Positions 1-5,956 of a DNA stretch of 9,694 nt are shown piece by piece (the first letter of the stretch is position 1; each line of letters begins with the position of its first letter). A program made the position numbers and the translations under genes. The notes beneath the pieces were generated by a model, which saw only the letters and a program-made list of their open reading frames with translations, did no database searches and had not been told where the DNA came from. The stretch is from Gallionella sp. (lineage in GTDB: Bacteria > Pseudomonadota > Gammaproteobacteria > Burkholderiales > Gallionellaceae): positions 1 to 9,694 of the forward strand of contig JADGRM010000066.1 in assembly GCA_017880945.1 (NCBI GenBank), given 5' to 3'.

Positions 1-8
1 CAGGCTGC

Positions 9-251
9 CTACATCGCTGACGCTATCTTTTTCTTCGCAGTCAATGCCATGTTTTGGGCGGTCTTTTTTACATTCTTCGCAGTCGAGGCCACACTTTTGG
101 CGGCCACCCCTACTTTTTTCTTCGCAGTCGAGACCATTTGTTTGGCGTTCTTTTCTAGATTCTTCTCAGCTGAGGCCACATTTTTGGCGGCCTTACCTAT
201 ATTACGGCCGGCATTTTTTACGCCTGTCTCGATTTTTTTCAATATCCCCAT
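9..251 (-). CDS. Small Lys/Ala-rich repeat protein, 80 aa
   Basis: I do not recognise a named family. The start is the ATG at 251, which has AAGGAG six bases upstream; the same frame could open further upstream, but without such a site. The stop is TAG at 9-11. The protein is almost entirely Ala, Lys, Val, Asn, Ser and Thr, with no Cys, Trp, Tyr or Phe. An A/T-A-(K/E)-K-(K/N) block recurs every 14 or 15 residues, predicted as one long amphipathic basic helix. There is no signal peptide or membrane segment, so it is probably cytoplasmic. The composition resembles histone H1-like nucleoid proteins and LEA-like stress proteins, both of which use Lys/Ala helical repeats; neither is proven. It is monocistronic as far as the window shows. 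I am confident that it is a gene but not about its role. Confidence 0.72.
   Translation of the reverse strand: MGILKKIETGVKNAGRNIGKAAKNVASAEKNLEKNAKQMVSTAKKKVGVAAKSVASTAKNVKKTAQNMALTAKKKIASAM
31..190 (-). repeat. Four in-frame imperfect repeats within the Lys/Ala-rich gene
   Basis: On the plus strand the block TTCTTCGCAG (TTCTTCTCAG in the last copy) begins at 31, 73, 118 and 160. The spacings of 42, 45 and 42 bases are all multiples of three. The copies at 73 and 160 share a longer similarity that runs through GAGGCCACA and TTGGCGGCC. The pattern is an internal coding duplication, seen in the protein as a recurring TAKK(K/N)-type block. Confidence 0.75.
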
Positions 252-257
252 GATGTT

Positions 258-263
258 CTCCTT
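258..263 (-). promoter_or_regulatory. RBS fixing the start of the Lys/Ala-rich gene
   Basis: AAGGAG on the minus strand lies six bases before the ATG at 251. It argues against the longer in-frame opening that would add 26 residues. Confidence 0.75.
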
Positions 264-543
264 TAGATAGTGATTGCTGCCTGACAGTGATTCAACAGAC
301 CTACCGGTTTTTACAATTGAGAATCGCAAAATACTTGTTGCAGAATGCGCCTTTCCAGTCCCGTGGTCAATATGCTAAACGGTCTGACTATTTGAAGATT
401 GGCTGGATATAAATGTAACCCGACCTACAACTTCTTAACAGCAGACATTACTCAGTTCTCCCTGGCACCTCTCCCTGGTACCGTCTATTGCGGAGCTGGT
501 CAAATCGACAAATTCAGGACGCAAATATTCTTTCGAGAAAATA

Positions 544-579
544 AATGCGCCTTTGTGCGGCATCGCACAGAGGCGTATT
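544..579 (+). ncRNA. Long RNA-type hairpin, 16-bp stem, GCAT loop
   Basis: Bases 544-559 pair with 564-579 around a four-base loop, GCAT. Read as plus-strand RNA the stem is uninterrupted, with two G-U wobbles; read as minus-strand RNA the same positions become C-A mismatches. This asymmetry suggests a structure kept at the RNA level on the plus strand. No U-run follows, so it is not a standard intrinsic terminator. It ends 75 bases before the lipoprotein start and could be a leader structure, a small RNA or a processing site. The structure is seen; the function is unknown. Confidence 0.45.
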
Positions 580-605
580 GCGAGAACGCTTAACTTGGCA
601 TTGCT

Positions 606-621
606 GAACAGTGTTCCGAAC
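606..621. promoter_or_regulatory. Overlapping short palindromes upstream of the lipoprotein gene
   Basis: GAACA-G-TGTTC (606-616) overlaps GTTC-C-GAAC (613-621), about 20 bases before the ribosome binding site of the lipoprotein gene. It could be an operator, but such short palindromes arise easily by chance. Confidence 0.2.
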
Positions 622-640
622 GATTGGCAACTCGAACCGA

Positions 641-646
641 AAGGAG
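641..646 (+). promoter_or_regulatory. RBS fixing the start of the small lipoprotein
   Basis: AAGGAG lies seven bases before the ATG at 654. This makes 654 the start rather than the in-frame TTG at 624, and it places the signal peptide at the true N-terminus. Confidence 0.8.
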
Positions 647-653
647 CTTCACA

Positions 654-815
654 ATGAAAAGGTCTTTTAAGTTTTCGGTAGCAATGCTTTTAATACTGAC
701 GACCCTGCTATCAGGCTGTATTTTCCCGGGTGAATGGTGGGGCCCTGACGGTCATCATGGCGGCGAACACGGAGATCGTGGCGGTGATCGTGGCGGCGGA
801 CATGGAGATCGTTGA
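654..815 (+). CDS. Small Gly/His/Asp-rich lipoprotein, 53 aa
   Basis: The protein has a lipoprotein signal peptide: basic MKRSFKF, a hydrophobic stretch at about 8-19, and the lipobox LLSGC with the lipidated Cys at residue 22. The start at 654 is set by a strong AAGGAG. After the Cys comes IFPGEWWGPDG, then a tail with repeated HGDRGGDRGG-type units rich in His, Asp, Arg and Gly. The DNA under this tail repeats a GATCGTGGCGG unit. Ile at +2 after the Cys does not suggest inner-membrane retention, so outer-membrane attachment is likely. The tail could bind metal or simply be flexible; the sequence does not decide. It resembles the lipoprotein at 6937 around the lipid site. No named family is recognised. 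Confidence 0.72.
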   Translation: MKRSFKFSVAMLLILTTLLSGCIFPGEWWGPDGHHGGEHGDRGGDRGGGHGDR

Positions 816-1029
816 TAGCGCGAAAAGTTCTGATATAACAAGCATACTGATACGTGTTTAACCATCAGCCCCGAATACCGGAATGTGCTGCGGAATCGGC
901 GGGAAATACCTAAAACCTGCAATGTGCCGGAAGGTGTTATTGTTTTTTTGATAAGGGCTGCAAAGAACATCGCCTGTGTTCATTGTTTTCTTGTGGTGAG
1001 ATAATCGCGCACCCCAAGCACAGCCACTG
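816..1029. other. Intergenic gap before the GGDEF-EAL gene
   Basis: No gene was seen. There is a T-run at 943-949 (T7), but only weak potential pairing precedes it, so I do not call it a terminator. The right end holds the candidate promoter at 977-1005. Confidence 0.5.
977..1005 (+). promoter_or_regulatory. Candidate sigma70 promoter for the GGDEF-EAL gene
   Basis: The -10 box GATAAT (1000-1005) is preceded by TGA, giving an extended -10 element. A weak -35, TGTTCA (977-982), lies 17 bases upstream. Transcription would start near 1012, leaving a leader of about 18 bases. This is inferred from consensus only. Confidence 0.4.
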
Positions 1030-3357
1030 ATGAAAAACTACCTACAGAAAGCATTCAGCACATACAGTCGCTTTCCAAGCTGGGCGATGCTTTCCGGCAT
1101 CGCAGGGATGGCGGGCATTATTGCCATTTTGGTGTTTAGTCTCGCCAGCGATTATCAGAGCGATAGCCAACAAGCCCGAGTTGCTGCGGAAAATATCACC
1201 CAGGTACTGGAAGAGCACGCGTTATCGATTTTCAACCTGACCGACTTGCTGTTGCGAGAGGTGGAAAGGAACGTGCGCCCGGAGGATATGAAGCTTGCTC
1301 ACGGAGCAGGCAGCTCACGCAAGCAATATCTTGGTGCATTGTTGAAATCCCAGGTTGATAGCGTGCCGGAAGTGGGTGTTATCCATGTGGCCGATGCCAG
1401 AGGGAATTTCATTTACAGTTCGCTCGACCCGATTCCGGGCATCAATATCTCCGACCGCGACTATTTTAAACGGCAAATGGCCGCAACAGCCGCAACACCA
1501 GAGCCTGTGATTTCCCCTCCGCTCATCTCGCGCACCACCGGAAAATGGACGATTATTCTGAGTCGGCGGCTGAATTTTGAAGATGGCAGCTTCGCGGGCA
1601 TCGTCCTCGTTATCTTGAACCTGGAGTACTTCCAGCAGTTTTACCATACCCTTAATCTTGGCGCCCATGGCCTGGTGGCGCTATACAACAATGATCTTCG
1701 CCTTGCTGCCCGCTATCCGCCGAGTGAAAAAGATACGGGCAAAATAATCAACCTTCAAGCCCAAATATATTTGGAGAAAGGAATAACACATGGTGTCTAC
1801 AACGCCAAATCGGCAGTGGATGGCATCGAGCGTCTGTTCGCCTTTCGCAAGGTAGGGAATCTTCCATTTATTGTGTTTGCCGGTATCTCCGGGGATGATT
1901 ATCTCGCCGAGTGGCGCTGGCATATTTGGCAATACAGCTTTACAGCAACGATATTCAGCTTGCTGATAATAGGTTTCATATTGCTGCAGAAAAGGGCAGA
2001 GGTTGCTCTTCGCAAGAGCGACAACAAGAACAAGGCAGCCGAGGAGGAAATCAAGAATCTGGCGTTCTACGATCCCCTCACTCAATTGCCCAACCGGCGG
2101 CTTCTGCTGGACCGGCTTAAGCAGGCGTGGGCTTCAAATGCCCGTAACGGTCGGGAAGGTGCGCTGTTGTTCATTGACCTGGACAATTTCAAATCTCTCA
2201 ATGACACCCTCGGTCATCACATCGGGGACTTGCTGCTGCAACAGGTTGCCAAACGGCTGGTTGCCTGTGTCCGAAAAACCGACACCGTTGCACGCCTGGG
2301 TGGCGATGAATTCGTGGTGATGCTCGAAGACCTGAGCGAACAAGACCTTGAGGCAGCTGCACGAACTGAAGCAATCGGTAATAAAATTCTTGCTGCCCTC
2401 GACCAACCCTACCAGCTTTCCACACATATTTATCATTGCACAGCCAGCATAGGTGCCACCCTGTTTAACGACAAGCAACAGTCGTCAGATGAGCTGATGA
2501 AACAAGCCGACATCGCCATGTACCAGGCCAAGAAAGCCGGCCGCAACACCCTGCGTTTCTTCTACCCGAAAATGCAGGAAATTATCTCTGCCCGTGTCTT
2601 GTTGGGGAACGAATTGCGCAGGGCACTTGAGAGCCGGCAATTCCAGTTGTATTACCAGATCCAGGTGAACAGTTCGCACCATCCAATCGGCGCCGAGGCA
2701 TTGATCCGCTGGATACACCCTGAATATGGTCTGGTATCGCCCGCTCAGTTCATTCCACTGGCGGAGGAAACTGAATTGATACTGTCCATCGGGAAGTGGG
2801 TGCTCGAAACGGCCTGCGCCCAGGTCAAGGCATGGCAGAAAGATTCGCTAACACGGGATCTCGTGTTGGCGGTCAATGTGAGCGCCAAGCAATTCCGCCA
2901 GGCTGATTTTGTGGATCAAGTGAAAACCGCGGTGCAACACCATGCCATCAACCCCAAGCTGCTCAAGCTGGAGTTGACCGAAGGCATGTTGCTGGAGAAC
3001 ATCGAAGACACCATTGCAACCATGAATGCATTGAACGCAATTGGTGTCCAGTTCTCATTGGACGACTTCGGCACCGGTTATTCATCCCTGCAATACCTCA
3101 AACGGTTGCCTCTCGATCAGCTCAAGATCGACCAGTCGTTCGTGCGTGATATAGCCACCGATGCCAGCGATAAAGCGATTGTGGTCACCATCATTGCCAT
3201 TGCACGAAGCCTGGGCCTGGAAGTCATTGCCGAAGGAGTGGAGACGGAAGAGCAACGGCAATTCCTTATAAACAACGGCTGCATTCACTACCAGGGATAT
3301 CTGTTCAGCAAACCGGTACCAATAGAACAGTTTGAGGCGTTATTGAAGCAGGGCTGA
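1030..3357 (+). CDS. Membrane diguanylate cyclase/phosphodiesterase with periplasmic sensor
   Basis: This 775-residue receptor for cyclic-di-GMP signalling has, in order: a membrane helix (about 18-40), a periplasmic double-Cache/PDC-like sensor (about 45-295), a second membrane helix (about 301-319), a short helical linker, a GGDEF domain (about 343-510) and an EAL domain (about 520-772). The cyclase motif GGDEF is intact at 424-428, and the inhibitory site RKTD at 415-418 stands the normal five residues before it. The EAL side keeps EALIR (556-560), Asn616, ELTE (648-651), DDFGTGYSSL (from 678), Lys699 in LKID, Glu735 in AEGVE and Gln755 in QGYLF. Both activities are therefore chemically possible; which dominates cannot be read from sequence. 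The ligand of the sensor is unknown. The ATG at 1030 has no clear Shine-Dalgarno sequence, which suggests weak translation. The gene stands alone behind a candidate promoter. Confidence 0.95.
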   Translation: MKNYLQKAFSTYSRFPSWAMLSGIAGMAGIIAILVFSLASDYQSDSQQARVAAENITQVLEEHALSIFNLTDLLLREVERNVRPEDMKLAHGAGSSRKQYLGALLKSQVDSVPEVGVIHVADARGNFIYSSLDPIPGINISDRDYFKRQMAATAATPEPVISPPLISRTTGKWTIILSRRLNFEDGSFAGIVLVILNLEYFQQFYHTLNLGAHGLVALYNNDLRLAARYPPSEKDTGKIINLQAQIYLEKGITHGVYNAKSAVDGIERLFAFRKVGNLPFIVFAGISGDDYLAEWRWHIWQYSFTATIFSLLIIGFILLQKRAEVALRKSDNKNKAAEEEIKNLAFYDPLTQLPNRRLLLDRLKQAWASNARNGREGALLFIDLDNFKSLNDTLGHHIGDLLLQQVAKRLVACVRKTDTVARLGGDEFVVMLEDLSEQDLEAAARTEAIGNKILAALDQPYQLSTHIYHCTASIGATLFNDKQQSSDELMKQADIAMYQAKKAGRNTLRFFYPKMQEIISARVLLGNELRRALESRQFQLYYQIQVNSSHHPIGAEALIRWIHPEYGLVSPAQFIPLAEETELILSIGKWVLETACAQVKAWQKDSLTRDLVLAVNVSAKQFRQADFVDQVKTAVQHHAINPKLLKLELTEGMLLENIEDTIATMNALNAIGVQFSLDDFGTGYSSLQYLKRLPLDQLKIDQSFVRDIATDASDKAIVVTIIAIARSLGLEVIAEGVETEEQRQFLINNGCIHYQGYLFSKPVPIEQFEALLKQG

Positions 3358-3410
3358 TCGCTGTTGATGTTGTGGCGGTTGATGATCGGCTGCTTCAGTG
3401 AAGATCGACC

Positions 3411-3434
3411 GTCTGCAATGTGCCATTTGCAGAC
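3411..3434 (+). terminator. Stem-loop after the GGDEF-EAL gene, possible terminator
   Basis: GTCTGCAA (3411-3418) pairs perfectly with TTGCAGAC (3427-3434) around an eight-base loop, 54 bases past the stop codon. No U-run follows, so it is at best a weak terminator or a 3' end stabiliser. Confidence 0.3.
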
Positions 3435-3567
3435 CAATAACTTGATATTCCATTTGATTCACTGCACGATGTGGCCGTAGAAATATTTTTTCCACAGTTT
3501 CGTTAGGGTTGCCATCAAATACTGGGCACGAAAGCTGATCTCCGAGAAGGCACTGGCTACGTTAGCG

Positions 3568-4008
3568 TTGCGCCTGTTCGGGTTCGCCAGGATTCCGATG
3601 ATGCTTTACGTCAAACCCTCAGTCATGGAGATTTCGAACGAACGGGTGGTGGTCAGAATTCCTTTGCAGCGAAGAACCAGGAACCATATCGGATCGATGT
3701 ACTTTGGTGCGCTCAGCGTTGGCGCGGACTGTGCTGTCGGGACGCTGGCCATGCATCTGATAAAACAACAGACCGAACACGTTACCCTGATCTTCAGGAA
3801 CTTCCACGCGGAGTTTCACCGGCGAGCCGAAGGCGACGTGGATTTTTGCTGCAGTCAGGGACGTGAAATCTCGAATATTGTCGCCCAGGCAGCGGCATCA
3901 GATGAGAGAGTCGAAATGATGGTTGATGTCATTGCGACTGTCCCGGATCAGAGCGACGATCCGGTAGCCACATTCAAGTTAACTCTTTCCATGAAGAGGC
4001 AGCCATAG
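3568..4008 (+). CDS. DUF4442 / PaaI-like hotdog-fold protein (putative thioesterase)
   Basis: The 146-residue product matches the DUF4442 branch of the hotdog superfamily. Signature features are VVVRIPLQRRTRNHIGS (about 27-43), MYFGALSVGAD (44-54) and a later strand around NFHAEFHRRAEGDV (78-91). Relatives are thought to hydrolyse or bind acyl-CoA thioesters in the cytoplasm; the substrate here is unknown. The start is unsettled. The frame is open from 3481, and the residues encoded upstream of 3568 look like family N-terminus, yet no ATG, GTG or TTG lies between 3481 and 3567. I give the TTG at 3568 as the earliest conventional start. The ATG at 3598 has AGGA five bases upstream but would cut into the conserved RLFGFARIP stretch. 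The gene may have lost its original start or use an unusual one (see findings). It precedes mqo but is separated from it by 256 bases. Confidence 0.72.
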   Translation: MRLFGFARIPMMLYVKPSVMEISNERVVVRIPLQRRTRNHIGSMYFGALSVGADCAVGTLAMHLIKQQTEHVTLIFRNFHAEFHRRAEGDVDFCCSQGREISNIVAQAAASDERVEMMVDVIATVPDQSDDPVATFKLTLSMKRQP

Positions 4009-4022
4009 CCGTACTGGACTGT

Positions 4023-4059
4023 AAATTAAAGGGTCGTGTTCGAATTACATTTCTGCTTC
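4023..4059 (+). repeat. Left copy of the repeat flanking mqo
   Basis: AATTAAAGGG (4024-4033) is followed by TTCGAATTA-CA-TTTCTGCTTC (4039-4059). The same two blocks in the same order recur after mqo at 5781-5830. The second block matches at 19 of 21 positions. Confidence 0.6.
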
Positions 4060-4062
4060 CAT

Positions 4063-4174
4063 CAAGTGATCGCCACCCATCCTGCGGTGGCGGAATACCC
4101 GGTCATCGCGCAACGACGATCTCAAGGGCCAAGTGCCGCTGGCGGCGCACAAGTCCGGCGTGACCCCCTTAGTT
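4063..4174 (+). pseudogene. Remnant of an acyl-CoA (acetyl/propionyl) synthetase C-terminal domain
   Basis: Two adjacent frames together spell a stretch of the AMP-binding enzyme C-terminal domain. From 4066 the frame reads VIATHPAVAEYPVI; from 4109, one frame over, it reads RNDDLKGQVPLAAHKSGVT. In acetyl- and propionyl-CoA synthetases this block is continuous: a HPAVAE motif, a short hydrophobic strand, then DDLKGQVP. A loss of two bases near 4108, or a gain of one, explains the break. Everything before the HPAVAE block and after about 4174 is missing, so this is a dead scrap rather than a frameshifted working gene. It begins just after the left copy of the 21-bp repeat and ends just before the mqo promoter region. 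The exact parent (acs or prpE type) is not certain. Confidence 0.72.
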
Positions 4175-4182
4175 ACAAAAAA

Positions 4183-4196
4183 TTGAATTTATTCAA
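4183..4196. promoter_or_regulatory. Palindrome TTGAAT-TT-ATTCAA, possible operator of mqo
   Basis: This is a perfect six-base inverted repeat with a two-base centre. It lies 13 bases before the candidate extended -10 of mqo and so overlaps where a -35 region would fall. A regulator bound here could block or recruit polymerase. The regulator is not identifiable. Confidence 0.35.
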
Positions 4197-4209
4197 AGTG
4201 ACTGCTTTC

Positions 4210-4218
4210 TGGTATACA
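4210..4218 (+). promoter_or_regulatory. Candidate extended -10 promoter of mqo
   Basis: TGG-TATACA is an extended -10 element with four of six consensus bases in the hexamer and only a weak -35 (TATTCA, 17 bases upstream). The implied leader is about 40 bases long, to the ATG at 4265. Confidence 0.4.
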
Positions 4219-4264
4219 TAAATATCGGTAGCTGTTTACGGACTTAATCAAGGAATGGTCGGTC

Positions 4265-5782
4265 ATGTCGCTTAAAAAGGTGGATGTATTGCTGGTGGGT
4301 GCGGGTGTAATGAGTGCCACACTGGGCAAGTTGTTGGCGCAATTGGACCCTTCATTGAAGATCATGATGGTCGAGCGCTTGAGCAAGGTGGCTCACGAAA
4401 GTTCTCACGAACTGAATAATGCCGGAACGGGCCATGCCGGATATTGCGAGCTGAATTACACCCCGCAACAACCGGACGGGAGTGTCGAGATCGACCGTGC
4501 GCTGGCCATTAACACGGCGTATGAAGTGTCGCTGCAATTCTGGTCCTATCTGGTCGAAAATGGAGTTTTGCCAGCATCCGAAAAATTCATCAATCCGATC
4601 TTTCACCAGAGTTTTGTCTGGGGTGAGCAAAATGTGGCTTTTCTGCGTAAACGGTATGAGGCTTTGCGCACCCATCATTTGTTCGAGGAGATGGAGTACA
4701 GCGAAGATCACGCGGTATTGCGCAAATGGATGCCGCTGGTGATGGAGCATCGCGACCCCGGACAAGCTGTCGCAGCCACACAGGTCAAGCACGGTACAGA
4801 CGTTGATTTCGGGGTTTTGACGCGCAAGCTGGTCAAGGCGATGACCAAACATTCCACCTTTGATCTCAAGCTTGGCCACACCATTACCGGCTTGAAACAA
4901 TACCCGGATGGCCGATGGCATGTGCGGGTCAGGGATAATCATACCAACCACAGCAAGACCATTGATGCAGGTTTCGTATTTCTCGGCGCAGGCGGGGGTG
5001 CGCTGCCGCTGCTGCAGAAATCCGGTATCCCCGAAGGCCGGGGTTATGGCGGATTCCCTGTGAGCGGGCAATGGTTGATCTGCAAAAATCCGGATGTTGT
5101 GAAGCGTCATACCAGCAAAGTTTACGGCAAAGCGCCGACAGGTGCGCCTCCGATGTCGGTGCCGCATCTGGACATGCGTATCATCGATGGACAACCGGCT
5201 TTGCTGTTCGGGCCATTCGCCAGCATTACCACCAAATTCCTGAAAGAAGGCTCGGTGCTGGATCTGTTTTCCTCGATCAAATCGAATAACCTCAAGCCCA
5301 TGCTCGCGGTGGCACGGGACAACCTTGAATTGACCCGTTATCTCATCACCGAGGCATTCAGGTCCCACAAGGACCGCGTGGCAAGTTTGCAGGAGTTTTA
5401 CGCGGGGGCAAAACAGGCTGATTGGGAACTGGCTTCGGCCGGGCTGCGCGTGCAGATCATCAAAGGGTGCGACATCAATGGCGGCAGGCTGGAATTCGGC
5501 ACCGAGATCGTTACCGCCAAAGACGGCACACTCGCAGCACTGTTAGGCGCATCTCCGGGTGCGTCGACTTCGGTGCAGGCGATGATCGAAGTGATCGAGC
5601 GATGCTTCAAGTCGCGGGTAAAGAGTGCCGATTGGCAGCATAAATTAAAACTGATGATTCCCTCCTACGGCGAATCGCTGGACGAGAACGAGGCCTTGCT
5701 GCATGCCGTGCGTGAAAGAACGCTCGCCACTTTGGGACTGGAGCACAGGGAGGGTAAAACCGGCAGAGTGGCAAAGAAGTAA
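4265..5782 (+). CDS. mqo: Malate:quinone oxidoreductase
   Basis: Mqo is a peripheral membrane FAD enzyme that oxidises malate to oxaloacetate and passes electrons to the quinone pool, replacing or backing up NAD-dependent malate dehydrogenase in the TCA cycle. The 505 residues agree with the family's usual length of about 500-550. Seen: an N-terminal dinucleotide fold with GAGVMS (12-17) and an acidic end at VERL (36-39); the family block NNAGTGHAGYCELNYTP (51-67); VYGKAPTGAPPMSVPHLD in mid-protein; and LLGASPGAST (426-435) near the C-terminus. The similarity runs end to end with the E. coli type. The ATG at 4265 has AAGGA ten bases upstream, a slightly long gap. There is no signal peptide. 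The gene stands alone behind its own candidate promoter and is bracketed by a direct repeat. A 338-codon opposite-strand frame inside it is a shadow. Confidence 0.96.
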   Translation: MSLKKVDVLLVGAGVMSATLGKLLAQLDPSLKIMMVERLSKVAHESSHELNNAGTGHAGYCELNYTPQQPDGSVEIDRALAINTAYEVSLQFWSYLVENGVLPASEKFINPIFHQSFVWGEQNVAFLRKRYEALRTHHLFEEMEYSEDHAVLRKWMPLVMEHRDPGQAVAATQVKHGTDVDFGVLTRKLVKAMTKHSTFDLKLGHTITGLKQYPDGRWHVRVRDNHTNHSKTIDAGFVFLGAGGGALPLLQKSGIPEGRGYGGFPVSGQWLICKNPDVVKRHTSKVYGKAPTGAPPMSVPHLDMRIIDGQPALLFGPFASITTKFLKEGSVLDLFSSIKSNNLKPMLAVARDNLELTRYLITEAFRSHKDRVASLQEFYAGAKQADWELASAGLRVQIIKGCDINGGRLEFGTEIVTAKDGTLAALLGASPGASTSVQAMIEVIERCFKSRVKSADWQHKLKLMIPSYGESLDENEALLHAVRERTLATLGLEHREGKTGRVAKK

Positions 5783-5830
5783 TTAAAGGGGCAACTTAAA
5801 AAGTTCAGCTTCGAATTATTTTTCTGCTTC
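5781..5830 (+). repeat. Right copy of the repeat flanking mqo
   Basis: AATTAAAGGG (5781-5790, overlapping the mqo stop codon) and TTCGAATTA-TT-TTTCTGCTTC (5810-5830) mirror the left copy. The gap between the two blocks is 19 bases here against 5 in the left copy; the extra bases include a small AACTT-AAA-AAGTT hairpin (5794-5806). Confidence 0.6.
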
Positions 5831-5881
5831 TCAAATATTTCGGCCCTGCAGCCAAATGCGGGTTATTCAGAATCTCCTTGG

Positions 5882-5895
5882 GTGCGTTAGCGCAC
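5882..5895. promoter_or_regulatory. Palindrome GTGCG-TTAG-CGCAC upstream of the VOC gene
   Basis: This five-base inverted repeat lies about 60 bases before the VOC gene's start, in a position suited to an operator. No clear promoter hexamers are placed around it. The same GTGCG/CGCAC arms form the tip of the hairpin at 544-579, probably by chance. Confidence 0.25.
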
Positions 5896-5956
5896 AGTCG
5901 GGCGAACAGAATATACGTATCGTTCTTTTTACAAGGACAACTACGTGGAGATCACC

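Larger units (their letters stand above)
252..653. other. Gap without a convincing gene (about 400 bp)
   Basis: The region separates the leftward repeat-protein gene from the rightward lipoprotein gene, so it should hold divergent promoters, but I could not assign either with confidence. The only open frame of note (TTG start near 399, 64 codons) has no ribosome binding site and no recognisable product. Structure seen: a 13-base tandem duplication at 457-482 with one difference, a long hairpin at 544-579, and overlapping short palindromes at 606-621. Confidence 0.6.

Noticed and set aside
31..190. Regularly spaced repeats that could suggest a CRISPR-like array
   Set aside because: The repeats are imperfect, their spacing is a multiple of three, and they encode repeated residues of the Lys/Ala-rich protein.
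457..482. A 13-base tandem duplication in the left gap
   Set aside because: It is too short and isolated to mean more than replication slippage.
399..593. A 64-codon plus-strand frame in the left gap
   Set aside because: It has a TTG start, no ribosome binding site and no family match, and it runs through the hairpin at 544-579.
917..3424. A 12-base identical match, CTGCAATGTGCC, on both sides of the GGDEF-EAL gene (917-928 and 3413-3424)
   Set aside because: Several 12-base matches are expected by chance in about 10 kb, and nothing around them extends the similarity.
4036..4221. A 61-codon frame upstream of mqo as a small gene
   Set aside because: Its recognisable part is one frame of the decayed acyl-CoA synthetase scrap; the rest is read-through, and it has no ribosome binding site.
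4352..5368. A 338-codon open frame on the minus strand inside mqo
   Set aside because: It lies entirely opposite a clear mqo coding sequence, has no recognisable domains, and has the Cys/His/Arg-rich composition of an antisense shadow.
555..5895. Shared GTGCG/CGCAC arms at 555-568 and 5882-5895 as one regulator's site
   Set aside because: Five-base arms with different loops and settings are easily coincidental; the first is part of a much longer RNA stem.
5831..5944. A minus-strand reading with an NAPKEILNNPHLAAGPKYL-like peptide as another gene remnant
   Set aside because: It looks protein-like, but I could not match it to any family, and the stretch is too short to call.
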